Position numbers and translations under genes: made by a program
Part shown: positions 52,644-62,949 of the stretch, in pieces
Position numbering within the stretch: the stretch's first letter is position 1
How the letters are laid out: every line of letters starts with the position of its first letter
DNA from: an uncultured Lachnospira sp.
Lineage (GTDB): Bacteria > Bacillota > Clostridia > Lachnospirales > Lachnospiraceae
Direction: 5' to 3'
Assembly: GCA_910587485.1 (NCBI GenBank)
Contig: CAJUKN010000014.1
Span: 27,943-91,942, forward strand
Length of the DNA stretch: 64,000 nucleotides
Notes under the pieces: generated by a model
Seen by the model: the letters and a program-made list of their open reading frames with translations, nothing else
The model's database searches: none
Told to the model about the DNA's origin: nothing

Positions 52644-55600
52644 ATGGATTTTATGGGTAATATGTTTGAAAATGAAAAAACGAAAGATGATATTTCAAAG
52701 ATTGTCAATAAGATATCAAATTATGATATTTTTGATTTCATTGCGAGAATATCGGGTTTAAATTTGATGTCTGAAAATCAAAACAAATCAGTCTTGCTTG
52801 ATACGTTAATCCAATATGTGTTGGCAAAAGAAGAGTCCGACTATGTTTCAAAAAGCAAGATAAGTGCAGGAAAATTTAAATCCATAATAAATGAATTAAA
52901 TTCAACAAATTTAAGCCTATCTATAGATCCTTGCGAGAATGTATTTATTCAAAATGTAATGATGGGTTCAAACTATAGGGTTTTTAATGGAATAGATTTA
53001 ACTCCTGCGCATAATTTGCAGGCTCTTATAAGAGTATTGTTTCAGTATCAGAATACGTTCCATGAAGAATATTTAAGAAAAGTATATAGACTTTTTTCGT
53101 TAATATTGGGAATATCCGAGGAAATAGTTAGAAGTTTAAATATTGATTTGCATAATGTAAAATATGATGAACAAAGAATGGTGATTTTGCCGTCAAGTGA
53201 AGTTATAAATTGTTTTGCTGAAAAAATAGTATATCCTTTAGATAAAGTAAAAGGATACATAGCTGAATATTTTGAAATAGAGGAAATTGTTACTGGGTTT
53301 GGAGTAAATGACACAGGTGATTTAGATAATAGACCTTTTTACCAAAAGCCATTTCTTATTAATCCGAAAGATAATACAATAATTATTCTTAATGTGTCTT
53401 TATTACCTGCTTTTGCATTTTATAAGGCTATAGAATGGGCAGAAGAATATAATTTAAAAAAAGATGTAATAAATAGGTATAATGACTATTTATGGTTAGA
53501 ATCAAAAAGAACATTGGATAAACTAGGACACAAAAAGATAAAAGAAAGAACTTTAGGATTGGAATGCATATCACTTGATTACTATAAAGAAATGATTGCT
53601 ACGATATACAATAATCAGTTAATGATTGTAATTTTTTTATGTGATGATGGATTTCAGTATCCGGAAAAAGGTATACATGTTTATTATCCAGATGAGCGCC
53701 ATAACAATATATTTCAGGAGAGAATAAATTATTTTGGTGAAAAGATTAAAGAGTCAGGAACGCCTAATGAGGACTGGTATGTATTGATTATTACGAATAG
53801 CTTTGGTCGTATAATAGGATTTGGAGTAGAACACATGCCATTCTGCTATAAACCAATTCGTTTAAATCCATTCGAGTTACATTGTATTAGTATTAAGGAA
53901 CGTAATGTTGCAAATTTTTTTCCCCGATATATTCGGGCTAAAAGTCAGATAAATACGATGATGTCAGATGTATTTTCTGAATTAAATTCGGTATGTATTT
54001 ATACAAGTAATAATTATACTTTTTATATGTCGGATGATGTAAGCATGGATGAAATGAATATATATATAGCTCCAGGCGATTCTGTTGAATATATTTCAGA
54101 GGCATTGAAAGAGGAAAATAGAATTTTAATAGATTCATATATTGATGGTGAAAAAGCTGAAGTTATATATACAGATAAATTAAGAAGTATTTATGTTGAA
54201 GATGATTTGTTTCTCGAAAAACAGGTTGCTTATTGTGTGGCTTTTGACAATGTGAAAATATGGATTACTACGGATGAAATTCAGAGCTTTGAAGAGATAA
54301 ATGTCTATTTTTCATTAGTAGATGCAATCTCATATTGGCTGGCAGAATGTAAACAAATTATTGAACTGTTCGATTTGTTCTATTATGTATATGTTTTTAA
54401 TATTTCATTAACAGGAAAGCCTAAAGAGTATTATTATGAAAGAAATATGGTCGTACCATATTCAGAATGCATAGGAACAGAAATAAATAAAAATCATATT
54501 TTTCTTAAGTGGACACCAGAAGCGTTCGGAAATTTAAATCAAACTACTAATATACAAGAAAAAGATCTGTGCATATTCTTATTTGAAATATTAAATGACT
54601 TGTCATATGAGCATTGTAATTACAAAGTGGTATTGGATGGAATATTTAGTGATCCATTGAAAAAGAAATTTTTTTCGTTTGCGTATGAAAATAAACCATA
54701 CTTAAAACCTGTAGAACTGGGTAATAATCGCAAAATACGTGAAGAGGATGAGGATTATTTAGCCGGAACAATTGGAAGAGAGCTTCTTCAAAGTGGTAAT
54801 TGGGAAATAGGTATTGTTCCAGAAGAAAAACGAAATGAAGTTTCACATGCGGTCGTTGATTGGCTTTATAATAGGTTACAGACAAAAGTGGCGGAACTTT
54901 CGACGGATAATATAATTGAAATGATTTATTTTGATCTTGAAGAAACTTTATATAAACTCATCTTGTCTGAAAGAAGATTTTATATGGATATTGCGTGTTA
55001 TCCAGAAAAAGAAAAAATGTATTTAGAAGAGTATAATAATTTAAACAGAACTTCGTTGGCATTAAAATTTCTTATCGAATACATAACAGCACAACCAGCT
55101 ACTGGAAATAAACAACTGGGGGTAGGACAGTATGAGGAGTTACTTGCCATATGTTCTATGATAATTGAATGGGCTTATAAAGGAGATCTGTTGACATATG
55201 GTATTATAAGTACACCAATAGAGTTTCTTCGATCCAAAAGAATAGGTTTAAAAAAAGACGAATTTATTGATATGTATCAATATAGCGATGTATATAGAAG
55301 AAGACAATTAAAATTTGATTCATCATATGTAACAAGAAAACATTATAGTGTAAATTTTAAGGATTATGCAGATGAATTGGAGATGGCATATTTTAAAGAA
55401 TTTGGTTATAAGTATTCTGACTTTGTTAAGGTAATTGCTACGATGGTTGTATTGAATGAAAAAGAAATTATGTGTATTGAAGAATCTTGTATCACTTCAA
55501 TGCTGATAGAGCTTAATGAAACATTATCTGAGGATGTTATAAAAAATGTTCTAAATGATATTACTTACAGACCTAGAGCTGATTATTTAAAATTACCCTC

Positions 55601-56285
55601 AAAATATAATGCTTGGGAAGCATATCCGTGGAGATTTAATAGAAGATATTCATTTAATAGAAGACCGGTATTGCAACGAGATAATAGTCTTATTTGGGGC
55701 AATCGTCAATTATACCATATGCTTGAATATGTGACAGATTTGATTCATTCAGGAAAGTTTACATCCGAAAGTCAGGAAATGGTAGAACTGATAGGCAAGA
55801 TAAGTAAAAGTAGAGGAGCTGCATTTAATGAACTAATCGTTGATATTATTCAAGATATGAATGAGTTTACCATTTTTCCAAATGTCAAAAAAATAAATGG
55901 CAAGAAAATATCAAATTTACAAGGTAATACATTGGGAGATATTGATATTCTTATTATTGATAAAGTGACTGATAAAATAATTGCTGCAGAAGTCAAAGAT
56001 TTTCATTTTTCTCGCAACCCATATGAAATTCAACAAGAATATCTTAAGATGTTCGTAGACAAGGATAAAATGAAGTGTTTTGCTACAAAGCATACGCGAA
56101 GGGTAGAGTGGTTAAAAGAGCATATTCAAGATGTAAAAATTCAATATGGATTGGATAATAGAGAATGGGATATCAAGGGTATTTTCATTGTGAGTAAACC
56201 GCTTATTAGCAATGTCATATATAAACAAAATATAAAATGTATTTCTAGGGCGGAGCTGTGCGCAGAAATAATTAGAAATATTTAA
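52644..56285 (+). CDS. Large uncharacterised protein with C-terminal PD-(D/E)XK-like nuclease domain
   Basis: 1213 residues, not recognised as a whole. Residues 1-1080 show no P-loop, methylase or membrane motif; they contain mixed alpha/beta segments (YYKEMIATIYNNQLMIVIFL, NDYLWLESKRTLDKLG). Near 1098-1117 is GDIDILIIDKVTDKIIAAEV followed by K, which fits the GD...EVK active site of restriction-like nucleases (Asp about 1100, Glu 1115, Lys 1117), followed by a NERD-like end. It is the first gene of the operon with hsdR, 51 bases ahead of it. GGAG lies 10 bases before ATG. It could be a DNA-damage or second-line nuclease guarding or augmenting type I restriction; function is inferred only from position and motif. 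Confidence 0.7.
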   Translation: MDFMGNMFENEKTKDDISKIVNKISNYDIFDFIARISGLNLMSENQNKSVLLDTLIQYVLAKEESDYVSKSKISAGKFKSIINELNSTNLSLSIDPCENVFIQNVMMGSNYRVFNGIDLTPAHNLQALIRVLFQYQNTFHEEYLRKVYRLFSLILGISEEIVRSLNIDLHNVKYDEQRMVILPSSEVINCFAEKIVYPLDKVKGYIAEYFEIEEIVTGFGVNDTGDLDNRPFYQKPFLINPKDNTIIILNVSLLPAFAFYKAIEWAEEYNLKKDVINRYNDYLWLESKRTLDKLGHKKIKERTLGLECISLDYYKEMIATIYNNQLMIVIFLCDDGFQYPEKGIHVYYPDERHNNIFQERINYFGEKIKESGTPNEDWYVLIITNSFGRIIGFGVEHMPFCYKPIRLNPFELHCISIKERNVANFFPRYIRAKSQINTMMSDVFSELNSVCIYTSNNYTFYMSDDVSMDEMNIYIAPGDSVEYISEALKEENRILIDSYIDGEKAEVIYTDKLRSIYVEDDLFLEKQVAYCVAFDNVKIWITTDEIQSFEEINVYFSLVDAISYWLAECKQIIELFDLFYYVYVFNISLTGKPKEYYYERNMVVPYSECIGTEINKNHIFLKWTPEAFGNLNQTTNIQEKDLCIFLFEILNDLSYEHCNYKVVLDGIFSDPLKKKFFSFAYENKPYLKPVELGNNRKIREEDEDYLAGTIGRELLQSGNWEIGIVPEEKRNEVSHAVVDWLYNRLQTKVAELSTDNIIEMIYFDLEETLYKLILSERRFYMDIACYPEKEKMYLEEYNNLNRTSLALKFLIEYITAQPATGNKQLGVGQYEELLAICSMIIEWAYKGDLLTYGIISTPIEFLRSKRIGLKKDEFIDMYQYSDVYRRRQLKFDSSYVTRKHYSVNFKDYADELEMAYFKEFGYKYSDFVKVIATMVVLNEKEIMCIEESCITSMLIELNETLSEDVIKNVLNDITYRPRADYLKLPSKYNAWEAYPWRFNRRYSFNRRPVLQRDNSLIWGNRQLYHMLEYVTDLIHSGKFTSESQEMVELIGKISKSRGAAFNELIVDIIQDMNEFTIFPNVKKINGKKISNLQGNTLGDIDILIIDKVTDKIIAAEVKDFHFSRNPYEIQQEYLKMFVDKDKMKCFATKHTRRVEWLKEHIQDVKIQYGLDNREWDIKGIFIVSKPLISNVIYKQNIKCISRAELCAEIIRNI

Positions 56286-56336
56286 TTTGGAGAGAAGGTT
56301 GCAACATACGTTTCAGAAGATAAGGAGGCAGAATAG

Positions 56337-59255
56337 ATGGCTAAAGTACAATCAGAGTATGATGTTGAGATTAAGTTCATCGAAAGATTGGAAAGTATAG
56401 GATATGCGTATATTGAGTTGAATAACTATGAAGATGTTATATCTAATTTCAGAGTTCAATTAGCAGCATATAATGCAGAAAAATTAATTGAAGCAAAAGG
56501 AACTGCTGACTTCTCAGATGCAGAGTTCAATCGTGTATTGATTCACGTTGACAACAAGAGCGTTTATGAATCTGCCAAGGTGCTGCGTGACAAGTATATT
56601 TTGAATTTGGATAATGGGAAAACTGTGTATTTGGAGTTTTTCAGTTTTAATACAGATAGAAATATTTATCAGGTATCTCACCAGATTACGATGGATAAAG
56701 ATCATAAAGATGATGTTGTATATAAAAATCGGTATGATGTAACTGTACTGATTAATGGACTTCCTCTTGTTCAGGTAGAATTGAAAAGACCGGGCGTAGA
56801 GATAAATGAAGCAATCAATCAGATTAACCGATACAGAAAATTTTCTTTCAAGGGGTTGTTCCGCTACTTACAGCTTTTCGTTGTGTCTAATTCTGTTCAG
56901 ACAAAATACTTCTGTAATGAAAATGAGATGGAGAATGGACAGTATAATCCCATATTAAAGAGCCTTGTATTCTTCTGGACTGATGAGAACAATAAACGTA
57001 TCAATATATTGGATGAGTTTACGGCAGAGTTCTTTAGGAAAACTGCCATTACGGAAATGATTGATAAGTTCATGGTTATTAAATCAGCAGAACCGATACT
57101 CATGGTAATGCGTCCGTATCAGATTTATGCGGTTAAAGCTGCAAAAAAGAGAGTTCTTGAAGCAAATCACAATGGATATGTGTTTGCGTGTACTGGTTCT
57201 GGAAAAACACTTACTTCTTTCAAATTGGCCCAACTTTTAAGGGAAGAGTCAAGGATTGATAAGGTTGTATTTTTGATTGATAGAAAAGATTTGGATGACC
57301 AAGCAATAGATGAGTATAACAGTTTTGAGAAAGATTGTGTTGATAATTCAGACAGCACACATGTACTTGTAAAGCAGTTACAGGAAACAGATAGAAAACT
57401 GATAGTAACTACCATTCAAAAAATGGCAAATGCTGTAAAGAGTTCCAAATATCAAAAATTTATGGAACAGTATCGGGATAATAAGATTGTGTTTATCATT
57501 GATGAGTGCCATAGAAGTCAGTTTGGGAAAATGCATGGAGATATTGAAAAGCACTTTCATAATGCAAATTATATAGGCTTTACTGGGACACCTATTTTTG
57601 AAGCTAATAAAGGAGTTGCCAAAAGGACAACAGCAGATCTGTTTAGTGCTGGCAAGCAGATGGATGCCTGCTTGCATAAATATATGATTAAAGATGCTAT
57701 TGCAGATGGCAATGTGTTGAGATTTTCCGTTGAATATCAGAGAACTATATTTGCTCATCATATTGCAGTGAATGGTATTGATCCAGAGCAGTTGGATGAT
57801 CCGGAGTATTGCAAGAGACATAATATTGATATAGATGGTCTGTACCATGATGACGAGAGAATTAGAAAGATTGCCATAGATATATTTGAGCACCATGAGC
57901 AACATATTCATCCGCAGGGTAAAGATATTTATACTGCTTTATTTGCAGTAGACAGTATTAAGACACTGGGTAAGTATTATGATATATTCAAAGAACTTAA
58001 CAAACAAAGGGAAGTAGGCAAGCAGTATAAGGTGGCAGCAATCTTTAGTTTTGGAGCCAATGAGGATATGGATGAGCGTGGAGACGAGCATTCGGCAGAG
58101 TTGTTGAGTAGATGCATAGATGATTACAACAAAATGTTTAGCACAGCCTATGATATAGATAAGTTTGATTCCTATAGAAAAGATATAGCACAGAGATTAA
58201 AGCAGAAGAATTTGCCACAGGTGGATATTCTCCTTGTAGTAAATATGATGCTTACCGGATTCGATGCAAAGCCTTTGAATACACTTTACTTGGATAAGAA
58301 TCTCATTTGGCATACTCTGGTACAAGCATATAGCCGGACAAACAGAGTAGATAAGGTTACAAAGCAATTTGGACAGATTGTTACATACAGAAATATCAAA
58401 AAGTGGCAGGATGATGCACTTAGATTGTTTTCTGGCGATGGTGATCCAAACGAGTATTTATTAGAAAATTATGAGTATTATATCCAAAAGTGGGTAAATC
58501 AGGAGCCAGTCCTTCGTAAAGTTGTTCCTACGGTAGATGATGCGGGACAGCTTCAAAATGAGGATGAAGTCCGAATGTTTATTATTGCCTTTAGAACTAT
58601 GGTGGGAACTCTTGCTACGCTTAAGACCTTTAGTAAGTTTAATTGGTCAGATTTGGCGGTTGTAATGGATGAGGATGAATACGAGGGATATAAGAGCTGG
58701 TATCTGTATTATAAAGACCAAGCGAACAATCCAAATCCGAGAGTGCCGGTTCCGGTAGATGTAGATTTTGATGTTGAATTGGTCAGAACAGACCGTATAA
58801 ATGTAGTGTATATTCTTAATTTGTTAAAAAGGGCACATGATGCCAGCAATCTTTCGGCAGAACAATTACAGGCAAATGTTGATTTGATTCTAAGAGAGAT
58901 TGAACGGTCTGATAATGTGTCTTTGCGAGCCAAGAAGGACATCATGAGGGCTTTTATTGAGACAAGGTTTTATGATTTGCCAGAGGAGGCAGATATGCAA
59001 CAGGCATTTGAGGAATTTGAAAAAGAACAACTTCAGGCAGATATTGAGACTTTTTCCTACAATAATGGGATTGATACGGATATCATCATTGATATTTTTA
59101 CGGATTATAGCTTTAGCGGTGGTGTATCAGACGAAGCAATTAGACGGAGACTCATGGCATATCATTTTGGGTTGCTTAAGATTACAAAGCTCACAAATGA
59201 CATCAGGGGTTTTGTGGTGAATACCTATAACAAGTACAGAGCAGAAGGAGAATAA
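56337..59255 (+). CDS. hsdR: Type I restriction enzyme R subunit
   Basis: ATP-dependent translocase and endonuclease of the type I complex, 972 residues. N-terminal nuclease (about 1-200) with VTVLINGLPLVQVELKRP (Asp/Glu-x-Lys) and QINRYR. SF2 helicase: Walker A CTGSGKT near 283, DECHRSQFG (about 390) and FTGTPIF, then motif VI-like VQAYSRTNRVDK. Acts on unmethylated host-foreign sites with HsdM and HsdS. AAGGAGG lies 9 bases before ATG. Confidence 0.95.
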   Translation: MAKVQSEYDVEIKFIERLESIGYAYIELNNYEDVISNFRVQLAAYNAEKLIEAKGTADFSDAEFNRVLIHVDNKSVYESAKVLRDKYILNLDNGKTVYLEFFSFNTDRNIYQVSHQITMDKDHKDDVVYKNRYDVTVLINGLPLVQVELKRPGVEINEAINQINRYRKFSFKGLFRYLQLFVVSNSVQTKYFCNENEMENGQYNPILKSLVFFWTDENNKRINILDEFTAEFFRKTAITEMIDKFMVIKSAEPILMVMRPYQIYAVKAAKKRVLEANHNGYVFACTGSGKTLTSFKLAQLLREESRIDKVVFLIDRKDLDDQAIDEYNSFEKDCVDNSDSTHVLVKQLQETDRKLIVTTIQKMANAVKSSKYQKFMEQYRDNKIVFIIDECHRSQFGKMHGDIEKHFHNANYIGFTGTPIFEANKGVAKRTTADLFSAGKQMDACLHKYMIKDAIADGNVLRFSVEYQRTIFAHHIAVNGIDPEQLDDPEYCKRHNIDIDGLYHDDERIRKIAIDIFEHHEQHIHPQGKDIYTALFAVDSIKTLGKYYDIFKELNKQREVGKQYKVAAIFSFGANEDMDERGDEHSAELLSRCIDDYNKMFSTAYDIDKFDSYRKDIAQRLKQKNLPQVDILLVVNMMLTGFDAKPLNTLYLDKNLIWHTLVQAYSRTNRVDKVTKQFGQIVTYRNIKKWQDDALRLFSGDGDPNEYLLENYEYYIQKWVNQEPVLRKVVPTVDDAGQLQNEDEVRMFIIAFRTMVGTLATLKTFSKFNWSDLAVVMDEDEYEGYKSWYLYYKDQANNPNPRVPVPVDVDFDVELVRTDRINVVYILNLLKRAHDASNLSAEQLQANVDLILREIERSDNVSLRAKKDIMRAFIETRFYDLPEEADMQQAFEEFEKEQLQADIETFSYNNGIDTDIIIDIFTDYSFSGGVSDEAIRRRLMAYHFGLLKITKLTNDIRGFVVNTYNKYRAEGE

Positions 59256-59257
59256 AA

Positions 59258-60853
59258 ATGGTAATAGATACAGCAAAAGCACAACAACAGGCAGCTGATT
59301 TATCATCACAGTTGTGGAATATCTCAAACGCTCTTCGAGGCGGGATGGATAGTTCGGAGTTTAAGAATTACATTCTTGGTACTATCTTTTATAGATATCT
59401 TTCTGAGAGAACAGAAATATATATGCAAGAGATTCTTCAAGAAGATAATTTGAACTACGAGAAGGCATTTGCAGATAGTGATTACAAGCCCATTGTGGAA
59501 CAGTGGTCGATTGAGCATTTGGGGTATATTATCAAACCGGAAAACTTATTTAGAGAATTAACAAGGAAAATCATCAAGCCGAATGGAGATGCAGATAAAT
59601 TTTCCATAGAGCATTATGAGAGGGCTATTAGTGATTTGACTGGTTCTACGCTCGGTCATAATTCAGAAGCAGCTTTTACAGGATTATTTGATGATATGAG
59701 ATTACAAGATTCAAGATTAGGAGATACTGTTTCTGAAAGAAGTGACAAAATTGGAAAGGTAATAGCTCGAATTGCAGAGATTGATATGGATTTGCAAGAC
59801 CAGCAGTTTGATGTTCTTGGAACTGCATATATGATTTTAATTGGTCTATTCCAAAGTGACGCAGGTAAAAAAGGCGGAGAATTCTTTACTCCGGTAGGTC
59901 CTTCTACACTTTGCGCAACGCTTGCGACGATTGGTCTTGATGAAGCAAGAACAGTTGGAGATTGTACTTGCGGTTCTGCTTCTATGTTGCTTGATGTAAA
60001 GAAGCATTTAGCAACTGGTAGAGTTGGTCATTTTTATGGACAAGAAAACAATCCTACTACATATAACCTTGCTCGTATGAATATGTTAATGCACGGTGTG
60101 GATTATCATAATTTTAGTATTTGTAAGGGTGATACACTTACAAATGATACTTATGGAAAAGAAAAGATGATTGTACAAGTATGCAATCCCCCATATTCTT
60201 TAAAATGGGATGCAAATACAACGCTGCTGGAGGATGAAAGGTATAGTGGAGTTGGAAAACTGGCTCCAAAGAGTCATGCGGATTTGGCATTTGTGCAACA
60301 TATGGTGTATCACATGGATGATAATGATGGTAGAGTGGCAGTATTGTTACCACATGGAGTATTATTTAGAGGTGGGGCAGAAGAAGATATTAGAAAATAT
60401 CTTATTAAAGATTTAAATAGATTGGATGCAGTCATTGGTTTACCAGCAAACCTTTTCCATGGGACACAAATACCAGTTGTAATTCTAGTATTGAAAAGTA
60501 AGAGAAATGGAAATAGCGACAATGTATTATTTATTGATGCAAGTAAAGAATTTGTGCAGGGAAGAGATCAGAACGAATTGACAACGGAGCATATTGGTAA
60601 GATTGTTAATGCATATGTTAACCGAGAAGAAATTGAAAAATATGCACATGTTGCCTCGATGGAAGAAATTGAGAAAAATGACTATAATCTCAATATTCCA
60701 AGATATGTTAACACTGTCGAGGAAGAAATTATGATAGACATAGAACAAGTAACTAAGGATATAGGTAATATAAATGCTGATCTACAGAAAAATTATAAGG
60801 AATTAGAGGAATATTTTGATGAGTTAGGCATTACTTTTCCGGAAGGCTTGTAG
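59258..60853 (+). CDS. hsdM: Type I restriction-modification methylase M subunit
   Basis: N6-adenine methyltransferase of the complex, 531 residues. N-terminal HsdM helical domain (WNISNALRGGMDSSEFKNYI), SAM motif I VGDCTCGSASMLLDVKKHL, catalytic NPPY in QVCNPPYSLKWDAN (about 310), and RVAVLLPHGVLFRGG. Motif I differs from the common G-x-G pattern (CGSAS). GAAGGAG lies 7 bases before ATG; hsdR stops 2 bases upstream, so they are coupled. Confidence 0.95.
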   Translation: MVIDTAKAQQQAADLSSQLWNISNALRGGMDSSEFKNYILGTIFYRYLSERTEIYMQEILQEDNLNYEKAFADSDYKPIVEQWSIEHLGYIIKPENLFRELTRKIIKPNGDADKFSIEHYERAISDLTGSTLGHNSEAAFTGLFDDMRLQDSRLGDTVSERSDKIGKVIARIAEIDMDLQDQQFDVLGTAYMILIGLFQSDAGKKGGEFFTPVGPSTLCATLATIGLDEARTVGDCTCGSASMLLDVKKHLATGRVGHFYGQENNPTTYNLARMNMLMHGVDYHNFSICKGDTLTNDTYGKEKMIVQVCNPPYSLKWDANTTLLEDERYSGVGKLAPKSHADLAFVQHMVYHMDDNDGRVAVLLPHGVLFRGGAEEDIRKYLIKDLNRLDAVIGLPANLFHGTQIPVVILVLKSKRNGNSDNVLFIDASKEFVQGRDQNELTTEHIGKIVNAYVNREEIEKYAHVASMEEIEKNDYNLNIPRYVNTVEEEIMIDIEQVTKDIGNINADLQKNYKELEEYFDELGITFPEGL

Positions 60854-60865
60854 GAGGAAGTAAAC

Positions 60866-62080
60866 ATGGGTGATAAAAGTATTCCAAAGTTACGATTTCC
60901 AGAATTTACTGATGAGTGGGAACAGCGTAAGCTGGGGGAGATTGCTGGAAATGTCATTGGAGGAGGTACACCAAAGACAAGTGTAGCTGAATACTGGGAT
61001 GGTAGCATTCCTTGGATTCAGTCATCAAATGTACAAGAGAATGAAATGTTTGAATTCGAAATTCCTAAGAGTATTACACAGATTGGTTTAGATAAATCAG
61101 CAGCTAAGCTAATTCCCAAAAACTCTATTGCTGTTGTAACTCATGTAGGTGTTGGAAAGCTTGTATTTGTGCCGTTTTCATATGCGACAAGTCAGGATTT
61201 CACGTCCTTAGCAGAGTTAAAAACAGATGCTAAATTTACATGTTATTCTTTGTATCAGCGCATTCAAAATGACTTGCATATTGTACAAGGTTCAGCGATA
61301 AAAGGAATAACTAAAGAAGACTTGCTCACTAAAGAAATAATGGTTCCTGAAATAGAGGAGCAAAAGAAAATTGGTAAGTATTTTTCCACCCTCGATCACC
61401 TTATAACCCTTCATCAACGAAAGTGTTACTGCCTAAAAAAATTACGAGATGGCATTATACAGAAGATACTTTCGAGAGAACTTCGATTTAAGAGAGCTGA
61501 TGGAAGGGAGTTTGAGAACTGGGTAACTAAAGAATTATGGGAAATTCTCACGGAGAGGAAAGTAAGTCAAACTATTACAGAAGATGCCCCCTTGTTATCG
61601 TTTACCATAGAGCAAGGCGTAATTAAACCTCAAGATAAAAAAACAAATAAGAGAGATTTCCTAATAAAAGATAAGGAAACGAAAAAGTTTGCATTAACAG
61701 AGGTTGATGATATTATTTACAATCCTGCCAACTTAAAATATGGAGCAATTCATCGTAATAAGTTAATGCGAGGAGTTGTATCGCCTATATATGCTATTTT
61801 TTACACAGAGCAAAACCCAGCATTCATGGAGTATGTTGTTAAAAATCCAATTTTCATTAAAAATTCAATGAAGTATTTGGAAGGAACTGTAATTAAGCTT
61901 ATGACTTTGAAACCAAGGGATTTTTTGAAGCTCAAGGTTGAAATTCCAGCTTCTTTGGAAGAACAGAAGATAATTGCGGATTTCCTTATGAAATTTGATG
62001 AGACTATAGATGCAGAACAAAAGAGAATAGAGACATGGAAAGAACTTAAAAAGGGATTGCTTCAGCAAATGTTTGTATAG
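60866..62080 (+). CDS. hsdS: Type I specificity subunit S
   Basis: DNA-recognition subunit, 404 residues, with two target recognition domains and two conserved helices. TRD1 begins after RFPEFTDEWEQRKLGEIAGN; central repeat EEQKKIGKYFSTLDHLITLH ends TRD1; TRD2 follows FENWVTKELWEILTERKVS and ends with EEQKIIADFLMKFDETIDAE. The two halves are unlike in TRDs, so the target is bipartite. No second hsdS fragment or recombinase lies nearby, so phase variation is not evident. Ends at a terminator. Confidence 0.93.
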   Translation: MGDKSIPKLRFPEFTDEWEQRKLGEIAGNVIGGGTPKTSVAEYWDGSIPWIQSSNVQENEMFEFEIPKSITQIGLDKSAAKLIPKNSIAVVTHVGVGKLVFVPFSYATSQDFTSLAELKTDAKFTCYSLYQRIQNDLHIVQGSAIKGITKEDLLTKEIMVPEIEEQKKIGKYFSTLDHLITLHQRKCYCLKKLRDGIIQKILSRELRFKRADGREFENWVTKELWEILTERKVSQTITEDAPLLSFTIEQGVIKPQDKKTNKRDFLIKDKETKKFALTEVDDIIYNPANLKYGAIHRNKLMRGVVSPIYAIFYTEQNPAFMEYVVKNPIFIKNSMKYLEGTVIKLMTLKPRDFLKLKVEIPASLEEQKIIADFLMKFDETIDAEQKRIETWKELKKGLLQQMFV

Positions 62081-62093
62081 AATGAAGTGTAGT

Positions 62094-62140
62094 AAGGTGT
62101 ATCGAAATGAAGTAAAAATATAAATTCGATATACCTTTTT
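62094..62140 (+). terminator. Terminator of the hsd operon
   Basis: AAGGTGTATCGAA (62094-62106) with TTCGATATACCTT (62125-62137), one mismatch, then TTTT. Confidence 0.8.
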
Positions 62141-62246
62141 TATTATATAAAATTACTGTTTTTACCAAAAATGGGGTTAGGGGATTTCCCTTATGCGAGC
62201 CAATTTTCATAGAGTTTCCGTAGGAAAAAATCTGTGTAAATTCTGT

Positions 62247-62346
62247 CTATGGACGTCCATAGGCAGTGCTTGCTATTTTATTCTGCGTATATACGCGGGC
62301 AGTGCTTGCTATTATGCTCTGTGTCATGACACAGGGAGTGCTTGCT
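62247..62346 (+). repeat. Three palindromes at 36-base period
   Basis: CTATGGACGTCCATAG (62247-62262), CTGCGTATATACGCGG (62283-62298, one G-U type mismatch) and CTGTGTCATGACACAG (62319-62334) have centres exactly 36 bases apart. Each is followed by the constant AGTGCTTGCT (62265, 62301, 62337). The palindrome sequences differ, yet each is self-complementary. One frame reads repeats of GSACY with no stop, but I treat this as a by-product. Confidence 0.65.
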
Positions 62347-62405
62347 GTTTCGGTGAGATGAACAAATGGATTTTAAGTTGTATGGTTAGTCTGTCCTAAA
62401 CTGAT

Positions 62406-62427
62406 ATGGGCGTTGCCGCCCATTTTA
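62406..62427 (+). terminator. Short hairpin with T-run
   Basis: ATGGGCG (62406-62412), loop TTGC, CGCCCAT (62417-62423), then TTT. It may end a transcript coming from the array. Confidence 0.5.
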
Positions 62428-62884
62428 ACAGAAAAATTTTGAAAAAGTTTTGTAAATAGGAAGGAATTTTGCATATTTACCATATAGAATAATATTTAAG
62501 GCATATGAAATAAAAGCCTGTTTGAAAACTGAATATTGCAATATACATACAGGACGTGAGGATATGCGTAGCCACAATGTAGGTGCGCCATGATATGCTC
62601 GCTTCAATCCATTTTCAGGCAAATGTGAAGAAATGAAAAACAAACCACTGAAGCGAAGGCATTGAGCGATAAAAACCTGACAAAATGCACAGCAGTTGTG
62701 TGGGGCGATGAAGCATATCTGTGATAATGATACTTCTGGATTTTTGATTGAAATTCAGTCATATAATGACGGTGCGATTCCGATGTGGGCAGCGTAATGA
62801 CCTGTCACTTGTATGTAGGTTTATGGATTAAAGTACAGGAAAAATTGACGGGGAATTTGTGATTTTTTAGAATTAAAACAGCGT

Positions 62885-62934
62885 AAGGGCAGTTATGAAC
62901 GTAACAGTTTATAGCTGTCCTTTTTTGCGTTCAT
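62885..62934 (+). promoter_or_regulatory. Attenuator-like hairpin before the 52-residue gene
   Basis: AAGGGCAGTTAT (62885-62896) with ATAGCTGTCCTT (62911-62922) and a T-run forms a terminator. ATGAACG (62895-62901) can instead pair with CGTTCAT (62928-62934). The two folds exclude each other. Confidence 0.45.
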
Positions 62935-62949
62935 ATGGGAGGGATATTT

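Larger units (their letters stand above)
62141..62949. other. Non-coding accessory region with hairpins and remnants
   Basis: Contains the three-unit palindrome array, two smaller hairpins, and short decayed coding-like stretches, for example one near 62720-62800 ending IQSYNDGAIPMWAA. I see no complete gene before 62950. Confidence 0.45.

Noticed and set aside
57378..57911. Reverse-strand frame of 177 residues opposite hsdR
   Set aside because: Shadow; no ribosome site or protein-like pattern.
60866..62080. Phase-variable hsdS
   Set aside because: No inverted partial hsdS or recombinase next to it in the window.
62247..62346. CRISPR array
   Set aside because: Units share only about 20 bases, the variable parts are palindromes, there are only three units and no cas genes.
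62193..62399. 68-residue frame with repeated GSACY motifs
   Set aside because: The repetition follows from the 36-base palindrome array, and no convincing ribosome site is present; kept as a repeat instead.
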